Positions 7,313 to 14,034 of a stretch of DNA of 64,000 nt are shown piece by piece. This stretch comes from Gemmata massiliana (GTDB lineage: Bacteria > Planctomycetota > Planctomycetia > Gemmatales > Gemmataceae), in NCBI RefSeq assembly GCF_901538265.1, contig NZ_LR593886.1, positions 7,275,738 through 7,339,737 of the forward strand. Direction: 5' to 3'. Position 1 is the stretch's first letter; each line of letters starts with the position of its first letter. A program made the translations under genes and the position numbers. The notes under the pieces were generated by a model. That model did no database searches, was not told the origin of the DNA, and saw only the letters and a program-made list of their open reading frames with translations.

Positions 7313-7699
7313 ATGGAGATGGAAGCCGTGGTGAAGCCTTCCAACAACTCGAGCGGCCGCCCCTCGGCACTGGGCCGTGACGACTTCGCGGCCTACATTC
7401 CGGCGTTCATTGAGGCCGTGCGAGCGGCTGGCTTCGTCACGGGCCGCGGGTTCACGGTTGCAGATGTGGCGAAGCGCTACCGGGTGAGCGAGGACAAGGT
7501 TCGCGCGTGGATCAAAGCAGGGTTGCTCAAGGCCGTGAACACTCAAGACGTGGCGTGCGGGAAGCCGCGCTTCGTGGTTCTGCCCGAGGCGCTGGCCGAG
7601 TTCGAGCAGACGCGCTCACCGGCCCAGTTGCCGAAGATTCCGCGCCGGCGCCGACCGACGGGCCAGATCGACTTCTTCCCGGACAGCGACGCGACCTGA
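7313..7699 (+). CDS. Helix-turn-helix protein (excisionase/MerR-like), 128 aa
   Basis: The centre reads FTVADVAKRYRVSEDKVRAWIKAGLLKAV (about residues 47-75), a clear helix-turn-helix with the DKVRxWIxxGxLxA pattern of excisionase and MerR-type DNA-binding domains. A Pro- and Arg-rich tail (PKIPRRRRP) follows and ends in acidic residues. The gene follows a 17-bp palindrome and precedes a strong hairpin (7707-7738) and the initiator-like gene. It probably regulates replication or excision. Confidence 0.78.
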   Translation: MEMEAVVKPSNNSSGRPSALGRDDFAAYIPAFIEAVRAAGFVTGRGFTVADVAKRYRVSEDKVRAWIKAGLLKAVNTQDVACGKPRFVVLPEALAEFEQTRSPAQLPKIPRRRRPTGQIDFFPDSDAT

Positions 7700-7706
7700 A
7701 AACACC

Positions 7707-7738
7707 GCAGCCCGTGGGGAATGACACCCACGGGCTGC
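7707..7738 (+). terminator. Hairpin between HTH gene and initiator gene
   Basis: GCAGCCCGTGGG (7707-7718) and CCCACGGGCTGC (7727-7738) form a perfect 12-bp stem with an 8-base loop, 8 bp after the stop of the HTH gene. There is no T-run (ACACACC follows), so it may act as an attenuator or Rho-assisted terminator. Confidence 0.6.
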
Positions 7739-7803
7739 ACACACACCTTCATCTGACGCCGGCCGACCAAAACCAGCGCTCGAACACCGAGGACAAAACC
7801 ATC

Positions 7804-9027
7804 ATGACACTCGCCTCGCAGGCGGGCAAGGTTGACGCGAGCAATTCCGCACAATCACCAGCGTACCCGCCCCGACCACCGTTCTTCGCGTGCAACTTCG
7901 CGCGCATGCTCGCGGACAACGACGTCGCGACCGAGCTCGGCCCCCAGGCCGCGTGGTTGCTGACCGTCGTGGCCATGAAAGAGGACCAGTTCCGGTACAC
8001 GCGCCCGGTCTGTTTTTACAACGAGCAGCTCGTGCGGATGCTCGGTGTGGGGAGCATGAGTTCGCTCGACCGTGTTCGCGCGCGTTGCGTTGAACTGGGG
8101 TGGTTGCATTACGTCCCGGGCGGCCGACGGATGGGGCCGGGAACGTACTGGGTAACGGTCCCGGAGCACTACGCCGGCGCGGTCCAGCCGCGGCCACCTG
8201 AGAAGATTTTGCTACGCACCGGTGAAGAGCAAACCGGTAGCAAACCGGGAGCTACAGACGTTTGCTCCCGCTTTGCTGATCGTTTTGCTCCCGCTTTGCT
8301 ACGCACCGGTGAAGAGCAAACCGGTAGCAAACCGGTACCCTTCTTACCTGTACCTAATCCTGATCCTTCACCTGCACCTGAAGACACAAATATGGCCCCA
8401 CCCTCCGCAAAGCCGGAGGGCGATGAGTCCGCGGCCCCGCGAGAGAACAGTTCCCCCAAAGCCAAACCCAAAACCTCCCTCGAGGCCGATCCGCTGTTCG
8501 TGCGGTTCTGGGCGGCGTACCCGCGCCGGGTCAAGAAACCCAAAGCGGCCGCCGCGTTCGCCAAGGTCAAACCCACTCCCGAGCTCCTTGAGGCGATGCT
8601 CGCCGCGATCGCACGATTCGCGGGCTCCCCGGACTGGCAAAAAGATGACGGCCGCTTCGTTCCGCACCCCGCGACGTGGCTGAACGATCGCCGGTGGGAG
8701 GAGGAGCCCGCACCGCACCAACACTCCACGAGCGCTACCCATGCCCCCCTCACGCGACCCGGAGCCGGTTCCGCTCTCGGCGGTCATCGAATCCAGCCTC
8801 AACCGGGCAAGTACGCCCGACCCGCCGCTCCTGGCCTTCAAACTCTCCGGGCGTTCGTACCCGACCCGGTCCGTGCGCACGAACCACCCGCGCGGGCGGG
8901 AGGGGATGATGCCCGAACTGCTCACGCTGTGCCGGGAGCTGCTGAACGGGTTGCGCTCGTGGCCGCTGTACCTGTGGAGCCCCGGGCCGGGAACCGGGAA
9001 GACCTCGACCGCGCTGACGCTGCTTGA
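7804..9027 (+). CDS. Replication initiator-like protein (lambda O / phage replisome organiser type)
   Basis: The ATG at 7804 gives up to 407 residues. Residues 15-125 look like a winged-helix domain (FFACNFARMLADND, AWLLTVVAMKED, LVRMLGVGSMSSLDRVRARC). A repetitive linker holds RTGEEQTGSKP twice. The C-terminal domain, about 228-305, reads FVRFWAAYPRRVKKPKAAAAF ... FVPHPATWLNDRRWEEE, a motif common in phage replisome organiser proteins. The likely role is to bind the origin and recruit the DnaC-like loader encoded next. The last roughly 95 residues overlap the ATPase gene in another frame and are low-complexity, so the functional protein may end near 8720 or the tail may be an artefact of stop-poor DNA. 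Confidence 0.7.
   Translation: MTLASQAGKVDASNSAQSPAYPPRPPFFACNFARMLADNDVATELGPQAAWLLTVVAMKEDQFRYTRPVCFYNEQLVRMLGVGSMSSLDRVRARCVELGWLHYVPGGRRMGPGTYWVTVPEHYAGAVQPRPPEKILLRTGEEQTGSKPGATDVCSRFADRFAPALLRTGEEQTGSKPVPFLPVPNPDPSPAPEDTNMAPPSAKPEGDESAAPRENSSPKAKPKTSLEADPLFVRFWAAYPRRVKKPKAAAAFAKVKPTPELLEAMLAAIARFAGSPDWQKDDGRFVPHPATWLNDRRWEEEPAPHQHSTSATHAPLTRPGAGSALGGHRIQPQPGKYARPAAPGLQTLRAFVPDPVRAHEPPARAGGDDARTAHAVPGAAERVALVAAVPVEPRAGNREDLDRADAA
8208..8335 (+). repeat. Intragenic iteron cluster (candidate origin) in the initiator gene
   Basis: A perfect 41-bp direct repeat occurs at 8208-8248 and 8295-8335. Between them the 17-bp unit TTTGCTCCCGCTTTGCT occurs at 8261-8277 and 8284-8300. In total TTTGCT appears five times and its complement AGCAAA four times in 128 bp. 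This matches the linker of the protein, as in lambda, where iterons lie inside gene O. Function as an origin is inferred. Confidence 0.65.
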
Positions 9028-9469
9028 CCACTACGGCCACGCCCACCGCGGGTATTCCGCGGACGTGAGCGAGTTCATGCACGGGTTCGCGGATTTCGCG
9101 GCCCTGCCCGACCTGTTCCGGAGCGCGGAGAGGGGCCGGTACTACCGCTCGAGTTCCTACGGGTGCCAAACCATCTGGTCCTCGGACCTCTGGGGCGCCG
9201 TTCGCCGGTCCCCGCTGTTGGTGATCGACGACTTGCGGAAGCCGAGCGACCGGGAGCAGCGCCTGGGCGACGACCACTACGGGATCCTCAAGCGCATTCT
9301 CGACGAGCGTGTAGCCCGGCCGCTGGTAATCACCAGCAACGTCGATCCGTGGGAGCCGCCAGGTGGGGGCGCACCGGAACTGGTGCGATTGTTCGACGAC
9401 CGCGTTGCGGACCGCATCGTGTGCGGGACCGTGCTCGAGCTGGCCGGCGATTCGCGCCGGCGCGGCTGA
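8741..9469 (+). CDS. DnaC/IstB-like AAA+ ATPase (putative helicase loader)
   Basis: The 242-residue protein has Walker A GPGTGKT (82-88), Walker B LLVIDD (159-164), and a sensor-1-like ITSN in RPLVITSNVDPW. Size and motif order fit phage and plasmid helicase loaders related to DnaC. The 55-residue N-terminal extension may contact the initiator or DnaB. It overlaps the initiator frame by 287 bp, suggesting translational coupling or an over-long upstream frame. A later start at about 8906 (MMPELL) is possible. It completes a two-gene replication module. Confidence 0.8.
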   Translation: MPPSRDPEPVPLSAVIESSLNRASTPDPPLLAFKLSGRSYPTRSVRTNHPRGREGMMPELLTLCRELLNGLRSWPLYLWSPGPGTGKTSTALTLLDHYGHAHRGYSADVSEFMHGFADFAALPDLFRSAERGRYYRSSSYGCQTIWSSDLWGAVRRSPLLVIDDLRKPSDREQRLGDDHYGILKRILDERVARPLVITSNVDPWEPPGGGAPELVRLFDDRVADRIVCGTVLELAGDSRRRG

Positions 9470-9493
9470 GACATTCGATTCCGAGGGGCAGCC

Positions 9494-9601
9494 ATGCTCG
9501 ACATCTCGATCGTACCGTTCGCGTTCGTGCTCTGGTTCCGGCCCCGGCGTGGCCGCCCGTGGGAGATGGTTGCGCGCACCAACAGCGAGCGCGAAGCGTG
9601 A
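9494..9601 (+). CDS. Possible 35-aa protein after the loader gene
   Basis: An ATG at 9494 preceded by GAGGGGCAG opens a 35-residue frame (starts MLDISIVPFAFVLWFRP) with a short hydrophobic stretch and a basic tail. It lies 24 bp after the ATPase gene in the same direction. There is no homology basis; the ribosome-binding site and spacing are the only support. Confidence 0.35.
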   Translation: MLDISIVPFAFVLWFRPRRGRPWEMVARTNSEREA

Positions 9602-9910
9602 GGCCTGATCGGCACCGGCGGGCGCCGCAACGGGGACGGGCTCGCACCCCAGCCGATCGGCAGCCGTAACCGCCCCTGATCACTGGCCGACACAACTCGT
9701 GTCACCAACAGCAAATGCAGCCGGATCGGGCCGAGCGGAAGCAACGTGCAGGAACCGGTCCGCGGGCTTCACGGGTCCTTCCCCCTCCCGACCCGGGGGA
9801 GACCCCACGGGGAACAGTCGGGCTCGCACACAGAGTAGCGGATGGCACGCATACGGGCTTGCACCGGGCGCCTGATCGGTCATGCTGGGAGCAGTTCCGG
9901 GGGGCAACCG
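9602..9910. other. Intergenic stretch before the paralogue array
   Basis: No gene is seen. The right end holds the promoter-like motif at 9859-9886. The rest is GC-rich without clear repeats. Confidence 0.5.
9859..9886 (+). promoter_or_regulatory. Promoter-like motif shared with 36145-36172
   Basis: TTGCAC (9859-9864), a 16-bp spacer and CATGCT (9881-9886) lie 24 bp before the first paralogue. The spacer and downstream bases (GATCGGTCATGCTGGGA) recur almost exactly at 36145-36177 before an unrelated gene. The -35/-10-like layout suggests a common sigma-70-type promoter or shared operator. Confidence 0.5.
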
Positions 9911-10630
9911 ATGACCGAGGCGGAATGGCTAGCATGCAGCGACCCAGAGTTGATGATCTTCGACGTGCAGTTCGATCACAACGCAACTTTCTTTCTACGG
10001 GAAAGGAAGTTGCGTCTCTTGGGCTGTGCGTGCTGCCGCCTCATGTGGCACGATCTGGTTGACCCTCACAGCAGGGCGGCAGTGGAGGTTGGAGAGCGCT
10101 ATGCCGATGGCTTAGCGACATGGAAGGAAACTCGCGACGCAGGACACGCGATAGTGCAACGTCACCCTCCGACCCCGTCACGGCTCGTGGATTTTCAGAG
10201 ACTGCCCTCGGCGGAGCGGGTTGAGCGCTCTGCCGCCGCGTCCGCTGGCTCTGTTTGCTGCGCAGATGATGGGAGGAACTATGTGGATCACGCCCAAGAC
10301 GTGATCCAGAAAACGCTGCAAGTCGCCAGGGACAAAGCATTCGGGCCAGGTGAAGAGGAAACGAGCGAAATCGTGGTCACCCTGATCCGGGATATCTTTG
10401 GTCCGCTGTCGTTCCGCCCCGTCGCCTTCTCCCCCGAGTGGCGCAGCTCAACGGCCGTTGCAATCGCGGCGCAGATGTACGAATCCCGTGAATTCGGCGC
10501 GATGCCGATCTTGGCGGACGCGCTCCAGGACGCGGGCTGTGACAGCGCCGACGTGCTCGACCACTGCCGAGGGCCGAGGCCGCACGTGCGCGGGTGCTGG
10601 GTTGTGGACTTCGTGCTCGGAAAAGAGTGA
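9911..10630 (+). CDS. MTEAEWL...CCR family paralogue 1 (unknown function)
   Basis: The ATG at 9911 aligns the protein (239 aa) with its two neighbours at the N-terminal MTEAEWLACSDPE. The family has an N-terminal region RKLRLLGCACCRLMWH, a variable middle and a strongly conserved C-terminal domain: LIRDIFGPLSFRPVAFSPEW, then AAQMYESREFGAMPILADAL, then DVLDHCRGPRPHVRGCWVVD. I know such proteins as abundant in Gemmata-type planctomycetes without an assigned role. Cys and His in the CCR, DHCR and HVRGCW motifs could bind metal. It is cytoplasmic by sequence. A shared promoter motif lies upstream and the next gene follows after 9 bp. Confidence 0.75.
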   Translation: MTEAEWLACSDPELMIFDVQFDHNATFFLRERKLRLLGCACCRLMWHDLVDPHSRAAVEVGERYADGLATWKETRDAGHAIVQRHPPTPSRLVDFQRLPSAERVERSAAASAGSVCCADDGRNYVDHAQDVIQKTLQVARDKAFGPGEEETSEIVVTLIRDIFGPLSFRPVAFSPEWRSSTAVAIAAQMYESREFGAMPILADALQDAGCDSADVLDHCRGPRPHVRGCWVVDFVLGKE

Positions 10631-10639
10631 GGGCGATCG

Positions 10640-11269
10640 ATGACCGAAGAGGAATGGCTGGCGTCTACTGACCCGGAAAGCATGGAGCCTTTCGCTGAGA
10701 CCCTTGATCTGAACGGTTTTATCAGTTCGGCAGATCGGCAACTGCGGCTATACGTGTGTGGGTGTTGTCGTCGCCTCGGCACTGTGTTGCCGGAGAACAT
10801 TTCCGGTCCTGTTATCGAAGTCGCTGAGCGTTTTGCGGATGACTGCGCTTCGCAAGTCGAACTCGAAGAAGCGACTCAGTGCTACTGCCACCAAGAATAC
10901 GATTGGCTCGCCTACCTACTCCTCCCTGACCTCCGGGGCCTCGCAGCCATCGGCAATGCGACTGACCGTGCTGCCCGGATGCACCCTGCCGGCTTCGAGA
11001 GCGAGCGGCGGTCACAAAGCGACATCCTACGGGACATCTTCGGCAACCCGTTTCGCGCCATCATGTTCGATCCGGGCTGGCGCACGAGTACCGCGGCGGC
11101 ACTGGCACAGGAGATGTACGAGTCGCACGACTTCAGCGCAATGCCGATTCTGGCTGATGCGCTCCAGGACGCCGGATGTGACCGCGACGACATTCTTGAT
11201 CACTGCCGCGGTCCGGGGCCGCATGTGCGCGGGTGCTGGGTCGTGGACCTCGTGCTTGGCAAGGAGTGA
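10640..11269 (+). CDS. MTEAEWL...CCR family paralogue 2 (unknown function)
   Basis: This 209-residue paralogue starts MTEEEWLASTDPESM and keeps RQLRLYVCGCCRRLG, LRDIFGNPFRAIMFDPGW, MYESHDFSAMPILADALQDA and DILDHCRGPGPHVRGCW. Its middle region is shorter than in paralogue 1. It starts 9 bp after paralogue 1 and ends 3 bp before paralogue 3, so the three are probably one operon. The C-terminal 75 residues are far more conserved between copies than the middle, suggesting a functional core plus variable specificity region. Confidence 0.75.
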   Translation: MTEEEWLASTDPESMEPFAETLDLNGFISSADRQLRLYVCGCCRRLGTVLPENISGPVIEVAERFADDCASQVELEEATQCYCHQEYDWLAYLLLPDLRGLAAIGNATDRAARMHPAGFESERRSQSDILRDIFGNPFRAIMFDPGWRTSTAAALAQEMYESHDFSAMPILADALQDAGCDRDDILDHCRGPGPHVRGCWVVDLVLGKE

Positions 11270-11272
11270 ACT

Positions 11273-12004
11273 ATGACCGAAGCGGAATGGCTGGTGTGCG
11301 AAGATTCGCGACGAATGCTGACGGTTCTCACGTCCGGGCCGGTCAGCCCCCGGAAGTTGCGACTCTTCGCGGTGTCATCTTGCCGGCGCGTGATGCACAC
11401 ATCCCGCAATCCACCCACGGTTATCGAGGCGCGGTTGTCCGTGGCCGAGCGATATGCCGACGGGCTCGCGAGCGAAGCCGAACTCGAGCAGGTGCGTGTT
11501 ACTCAGGAGCTGATGCCGGGGAACAGCGTGGACGGTTTCGGAACCGAGCCCGCGGCTGCCGATGCGATTGGCGCGGTCGCGGGAACGCTGGCCTGGTGTT
11601 CGGCAGCGGGGGTTATCGACTCCTTTGGCGCGAGCCTCTTATTGGGCGCTCGTCGAACAGGGTTTTTCGGCCGCATGTGGGGCATGTTTAATCGCCCCCC
11701 AGAACCGAAGCCGACCGAATGGCTCAAGTACCAATCGCACGAGGCCGGACAGTGTGATCTGATCCGCGACATCTTCGGGAACCCCTTCCGCCCGGTCACC
11801 TTCTCCCCTTCCTGGCGCAGCTCCACCGCGGCCGCGCTCGCGGCGCAGATGTACGAGGCGCGAGATTTCTCTGCCATGCCCATTCTGGCGGACGCGCTCG
11901 AAGACGCCGGGTGCGACAGCGCCGACGTGCTCGATCACTGCCGCGGTCCGGAGCCGCACGTGCGCGGGTGCTGGGTCATGGACCTGGTGCTCGGCAAGGA
12001 ATAG
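11273..12004 (+). CDS. MTEAEWL...CCR family paralogue 3 (unknown function)
   Basis: The 243-residue protein begins MTEAEWLVCEDSRRM. The CCR motif is altered to FAVSSCRRVMH, losing one Cys. It carries a longer middle insertion with a Gly/Ala-rich segment (IDSFGASLLLGARRTGFFG) of mild hydrophobic character. The C-terminal core is intact: LIRDIFGNPFRPVTFSPSW, MYEARDFSAMPILADALEDA and DHCRGPEPHVRGCWVMD. It is the last gene of the array; its stop at 12002-12004 is followed by about 90 bp before the convergent secreted-protein gene. Confidence 0.75.
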   Translation: MTEAEWLVCEDSRRMLTVLTSGPVSPRKLRLFAVSSCRRVMHTSRNPPTVIEARLSVAERYADGLASEAELEQVRVTQELMPGNSVDGFGTEPAAADAIGAVAGTLAWCSAAGVIDSFGASLLLGARRTGFFGRMWGMFNRPPEPKPTEWLKYQSHEAGQCDLIRDIFGNPFRPVTFSPSWRSSTAAALAAQMYEARDFSAMPILADALEDAGCDSADVLDHCRGPEPHVRGCWVMDLVLGKE

Positions 12005-12095
12005 TGCGCCTACGGGTCGCTCTAAGTGGTGTCGGCGGTAAGCGTCGGCGCCACGGAGAGCCGTTCGCGGAGTGAGCAGGGCACCGTTGCCCTTC

Positions 12096-12854
12096 CTACT
12101 TCTTTGCCCGCTCGATGGAGACTAGTCGGATCTCGGCGAACAGGGTCTTCGACTCCTCGGGTTTCAGCAGCCACTTCGTCGCTCCGTCGGCGACCTTCAC
12201 CGGCACCTGCACCCGCCGCGTGTCGCCGACCGTCATCTCATCCATCGCTAGCACCAGCCACGGCCACACCTTCTCCGACCCCACCTCGAACTCCATCTTC
12301 TGAGTGAAGTCCCCGGTCAGCAAGTGCTTGTCGAACTTCGCCGAGTCGAACACCATGTAGCGGAACTTCACCTTGTCCCCCTTCTGCGGGTACATCTCGC
12401 TCACCGGTGGGCCGAGGGTGAACTTAACGTACTCGTCCGTGCCCGGCACGATGGCGCGGACCCCGGAGAATGTGTTGCGGGAGTAAAGCACCCGCCACTT
12501 CGGGAACAGCTCCGCGAGCGTCTTGCTCCCCGTGGCCACATCCACGGTGATCTGCCCGGCATCGGTCGGCACCTCAATGCGGTAGACGGTGCTCACGCCC
12601 CCGCAGCCGTCGGAGTAGTACTCGAATACGCACTTATCGTCCTTCCGGCTCAGGATTTTGACACGCACTGTGATCAGCCCGCCGATGCTTCCGCCGGTCC
12701 CCACCTCGGCCGTCTTGGGGTCGAAGGAGATCTTGTCCTTGGCGACGTTGAGCGGCGGCAGTTTCTCCTTGGGCGGGTCAGCGACCGTGGTGGGGGTTCC
12801 GCCGCACAGCAGCCAGACGAACATGGGGACGATCGCGATCGGACGGCTCATCAT
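12096..12854 (-). CDS. Secreted protein with FKBP-like C-terminal domain
   Basis: The ATG at 12854 (or 12851) gives a plausible signal peptide, MMSRPIAIVPMFVWLLCGG, ending near TTVADPPK; the upstream frame to 12914 would spoil it. The C-terminal 70 residues (MEFEVGSEKVWPWLVLAMDE, MTVGDTRRVQVPVK, LFAEIRLVSIE) resemble the core strands of FKBP-type peptidyl-prolyl isomerases (VIPGWEEGL, GExRRL, FxVxLxxI). The canonical active-site residues are only partly kept, so catalysis is doubtful. The middle part (residues 40-170) has no known domain. It is convergent with the paralogue array. Export to periplasm or surface is inferred. Confidence 0.6.
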   Translation of the reverse strand: MMSRPIAIVPMFVWLLCGGTPTTVADPPKEKLPPLNVAKDKISFDPKTAEVGTGGSIGGLITVRVKILSRKDDKCVFEYYSDGCGGVSTVYRIEVPTDAGQITVDVATGSKTLAELFPKWRVLYSRNTFSGVRAIVPGTDEYVKFTLGPPVSEMYPQKGDKVKFRYMVFDSAKFDKHLLTGDFTQKMEFEVGSEKVWPWLVLAMDEMTVGDTRRVQVPVKVADGATKWLLKPEESKTLFAEIRLVSIERAKK

Positions 12855-12950
12855 CCGCTCCGGCGTGGTGGCTGGTGAGGAAGTAGTTACTGAACAGACG
12901 GCGCAGGACCGCAAGGGGTTTTGTCAGAAGTTGTAAATCGTGAAACGACA

Positions 12951-12976
12951 CGGGCCAGGGATTGCTCCCTGGCCCG
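12951..12976. terminator. Hairpin with ATTGCT loop
   Basis: CGGGCCAGGG and CCCTGGCCCG form a perfect 10-bp stem around loop ATTGCT. The same loop and a similar stem occur at 13984-14011. It lies upstream of the secreted-protein gene start on that strand, so its direction is unclear. Confidence 0.5.
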
Positions 12977-13033
12977 CTCTGTTCTCGTGTTGTCTACTTC
13001 CCGACCTGGGGCACGGAACGCTCACGGCAACGC

Positions 13034-13118
13034 CGGCACCGGTTGATTAACTAACCGAGCGGAACCACGAACTGCGAGGTTGGACCAGACCGCTCGGTTA
13101 GTTAATCAACCGGTGCCG
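13034..13118. repeat. Perfect 29-bp inverted repeat
   Basis: Arms 13034-13062 and 13090-13118 are exact reverse complements, with a 27-bp spacer. The arms include TTGATTAACTAACCGAGCGG. The length is beyond a usual terminator, and no T-run follows. It could be ends of a small MITE-like insertion, a recombination site or an RNA structure. Confidence 0.8.
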
Positions 13119-13265
13119 AAAGCGGTGCTGGAACAGCGTTCCCCGCGCGGGGTGTGGTGGAATGTGCTCGGCTGACGCAACATCAGCCTATCGCAGAGCG
13201 ACGAGCTAAACTAACCACGAGAACGCGCACATCCTACCGCCCGGAACCGGCCCGAGCACGTCCGT

Positions 13266-13325
13266 TCTCGATCAATTGGTATTAGCGATTTATTTCCGAT
13301 ATCGAATTGGAAATAACTATTGATT
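13266..13325 (+). promoter_or_regulatory. AT-rich upstream region of terminase remnant
   Basis: A short AT-rich block (ATCAATTGGTATTAG ... AACTATTGATTAGAATGG) ends just before a GCGCGCGG stretch and the gene at 13369. The same order of elements (CAATTG, AT-rich, TATTxATxAGAAT, then GCGCGCGG) occurs at 35254-35330 before the sigma pseudogene. It probably holds promoter elements. Confidence 0.45.
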
Positions 13326-13368
13326 AGAATGGTGTCTGCGCGCGGTGCGCGAGGAGGCCGGTGAGCCA

Positions 13369-13872
13369 ATGGCCAAGAAGAAACGCCCGGCGAAAAAGCC
13401 GAAGCGCCCGGACCGGAGCAAGCCTGCTCCCCCGCCGGTTCCGCCCCCTTCGCCACCCCCTCCATCCCCACCCCCGGGGGCCGTGGCGCGGTCGTCGCCG
13501 GGTGACGACGAGCGCGAACGCAAGGCGGGTCAGTCCCGGGATCGCGCCAAGTCGGTCCGGGAGATCGGCCCGCTACCCCAGATCGTGGACCCGGCGCGGC
13601 GCGAGAAGGGGCGCAAGTCGCTCCGGGCGTTCCTTCAGCTCTACTTCCCCCGGCGGTTCCGGCTCGCGTTCAGCTCGGCGCACCTGATCGCGATCGAGCG
13701 CATGGAATCGTGTACCGATTCCGGGGAACTGTTCGCGTGCGCCATGCCCCGCGGGTTCGGCAAAACGACGATGGCCGAGTGCGCGGTGCAGCGTGATCCG
13801 TATGGCCGACCGGCGACAGTACCAATATCAGGGCGAACAGCGGCGCCAAACGAATCACACGAGTTGTCATAG
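13369..13872 (+). pseudogene. Truncated phage terminase large subunit (N-terminal remnant)
   Basis: The ATG at 13369 gives a Lys/Pro-rich leader (MAKKKRPAKKPKRPD and a long proline run), then a domain with KSLRAFLQLYFPRRFRLAFS, AHLIAIERME and FACAMPRGFGKTTMAECAV. The last has a Walker A-like PRGFGKTT typical of planctomycete phage terminase-like ATPases. Just after it the sequence loses similarity (QRDPYGRPATVPISGRTAAPN) and stops, so Walker B and nuclease domains are missing. It cannot package DNA. It marks past prophage DNA within the island. Confidence 0.6.
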
Positions 13873-13983
13873 GCGCCTCTCAGTTGGATTCGAGTGCGAG
13901 TACACCTCTTGCGGTCGCGCGAGTAAATGGTGAGGAGACGGCCCGGGCTCCAAGTCGTAAGGCCCAACCAGGGCGAACTAGTG

Positions 13984-14011
13984 CGGCCCGAGGGATTGCT
14001 CCCTCGGGCCG
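13984..14011. terminator. Hairpin between terminase remnant and MCP gene
   Basis: CGGCCCGAGGG (13984-13994) and CCCTCGGGCCG (14001-14011) form an 11-bp perfect stem with loop ATTGCT, followed on the plus strand by TATTGTTTG. It lies 24 bp beyond the MCP stop codon, so it probably ends that leftward gene as well as the rightward remnant. Confidence 0.65.
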
Positions 14012-14034
14012 TATTGTTTGAGCTATTTGTCACT

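Larger units (their letters stand above)
12915..13368. other. Intergenic stretch with two hairpins and an AT-rich promoter-like segment
   Basis: No gene is seen. It contains a terminator-like hairpin (12951-12976), a perfect 29-bp inverted repeat (13034-13118) and an AT-rich segment (about 13266-13325) upstream of the terminase remnant. Confidence 0.6.

Noticed and set aside
8208..8335. Possible CRISPR array
   Set aside because: There are only two copies of the 41-bp unit, inside a coding gene, with one repeat-rich spacer. Iterons or protein repeats explain it better. No cas genes are seen in the window.
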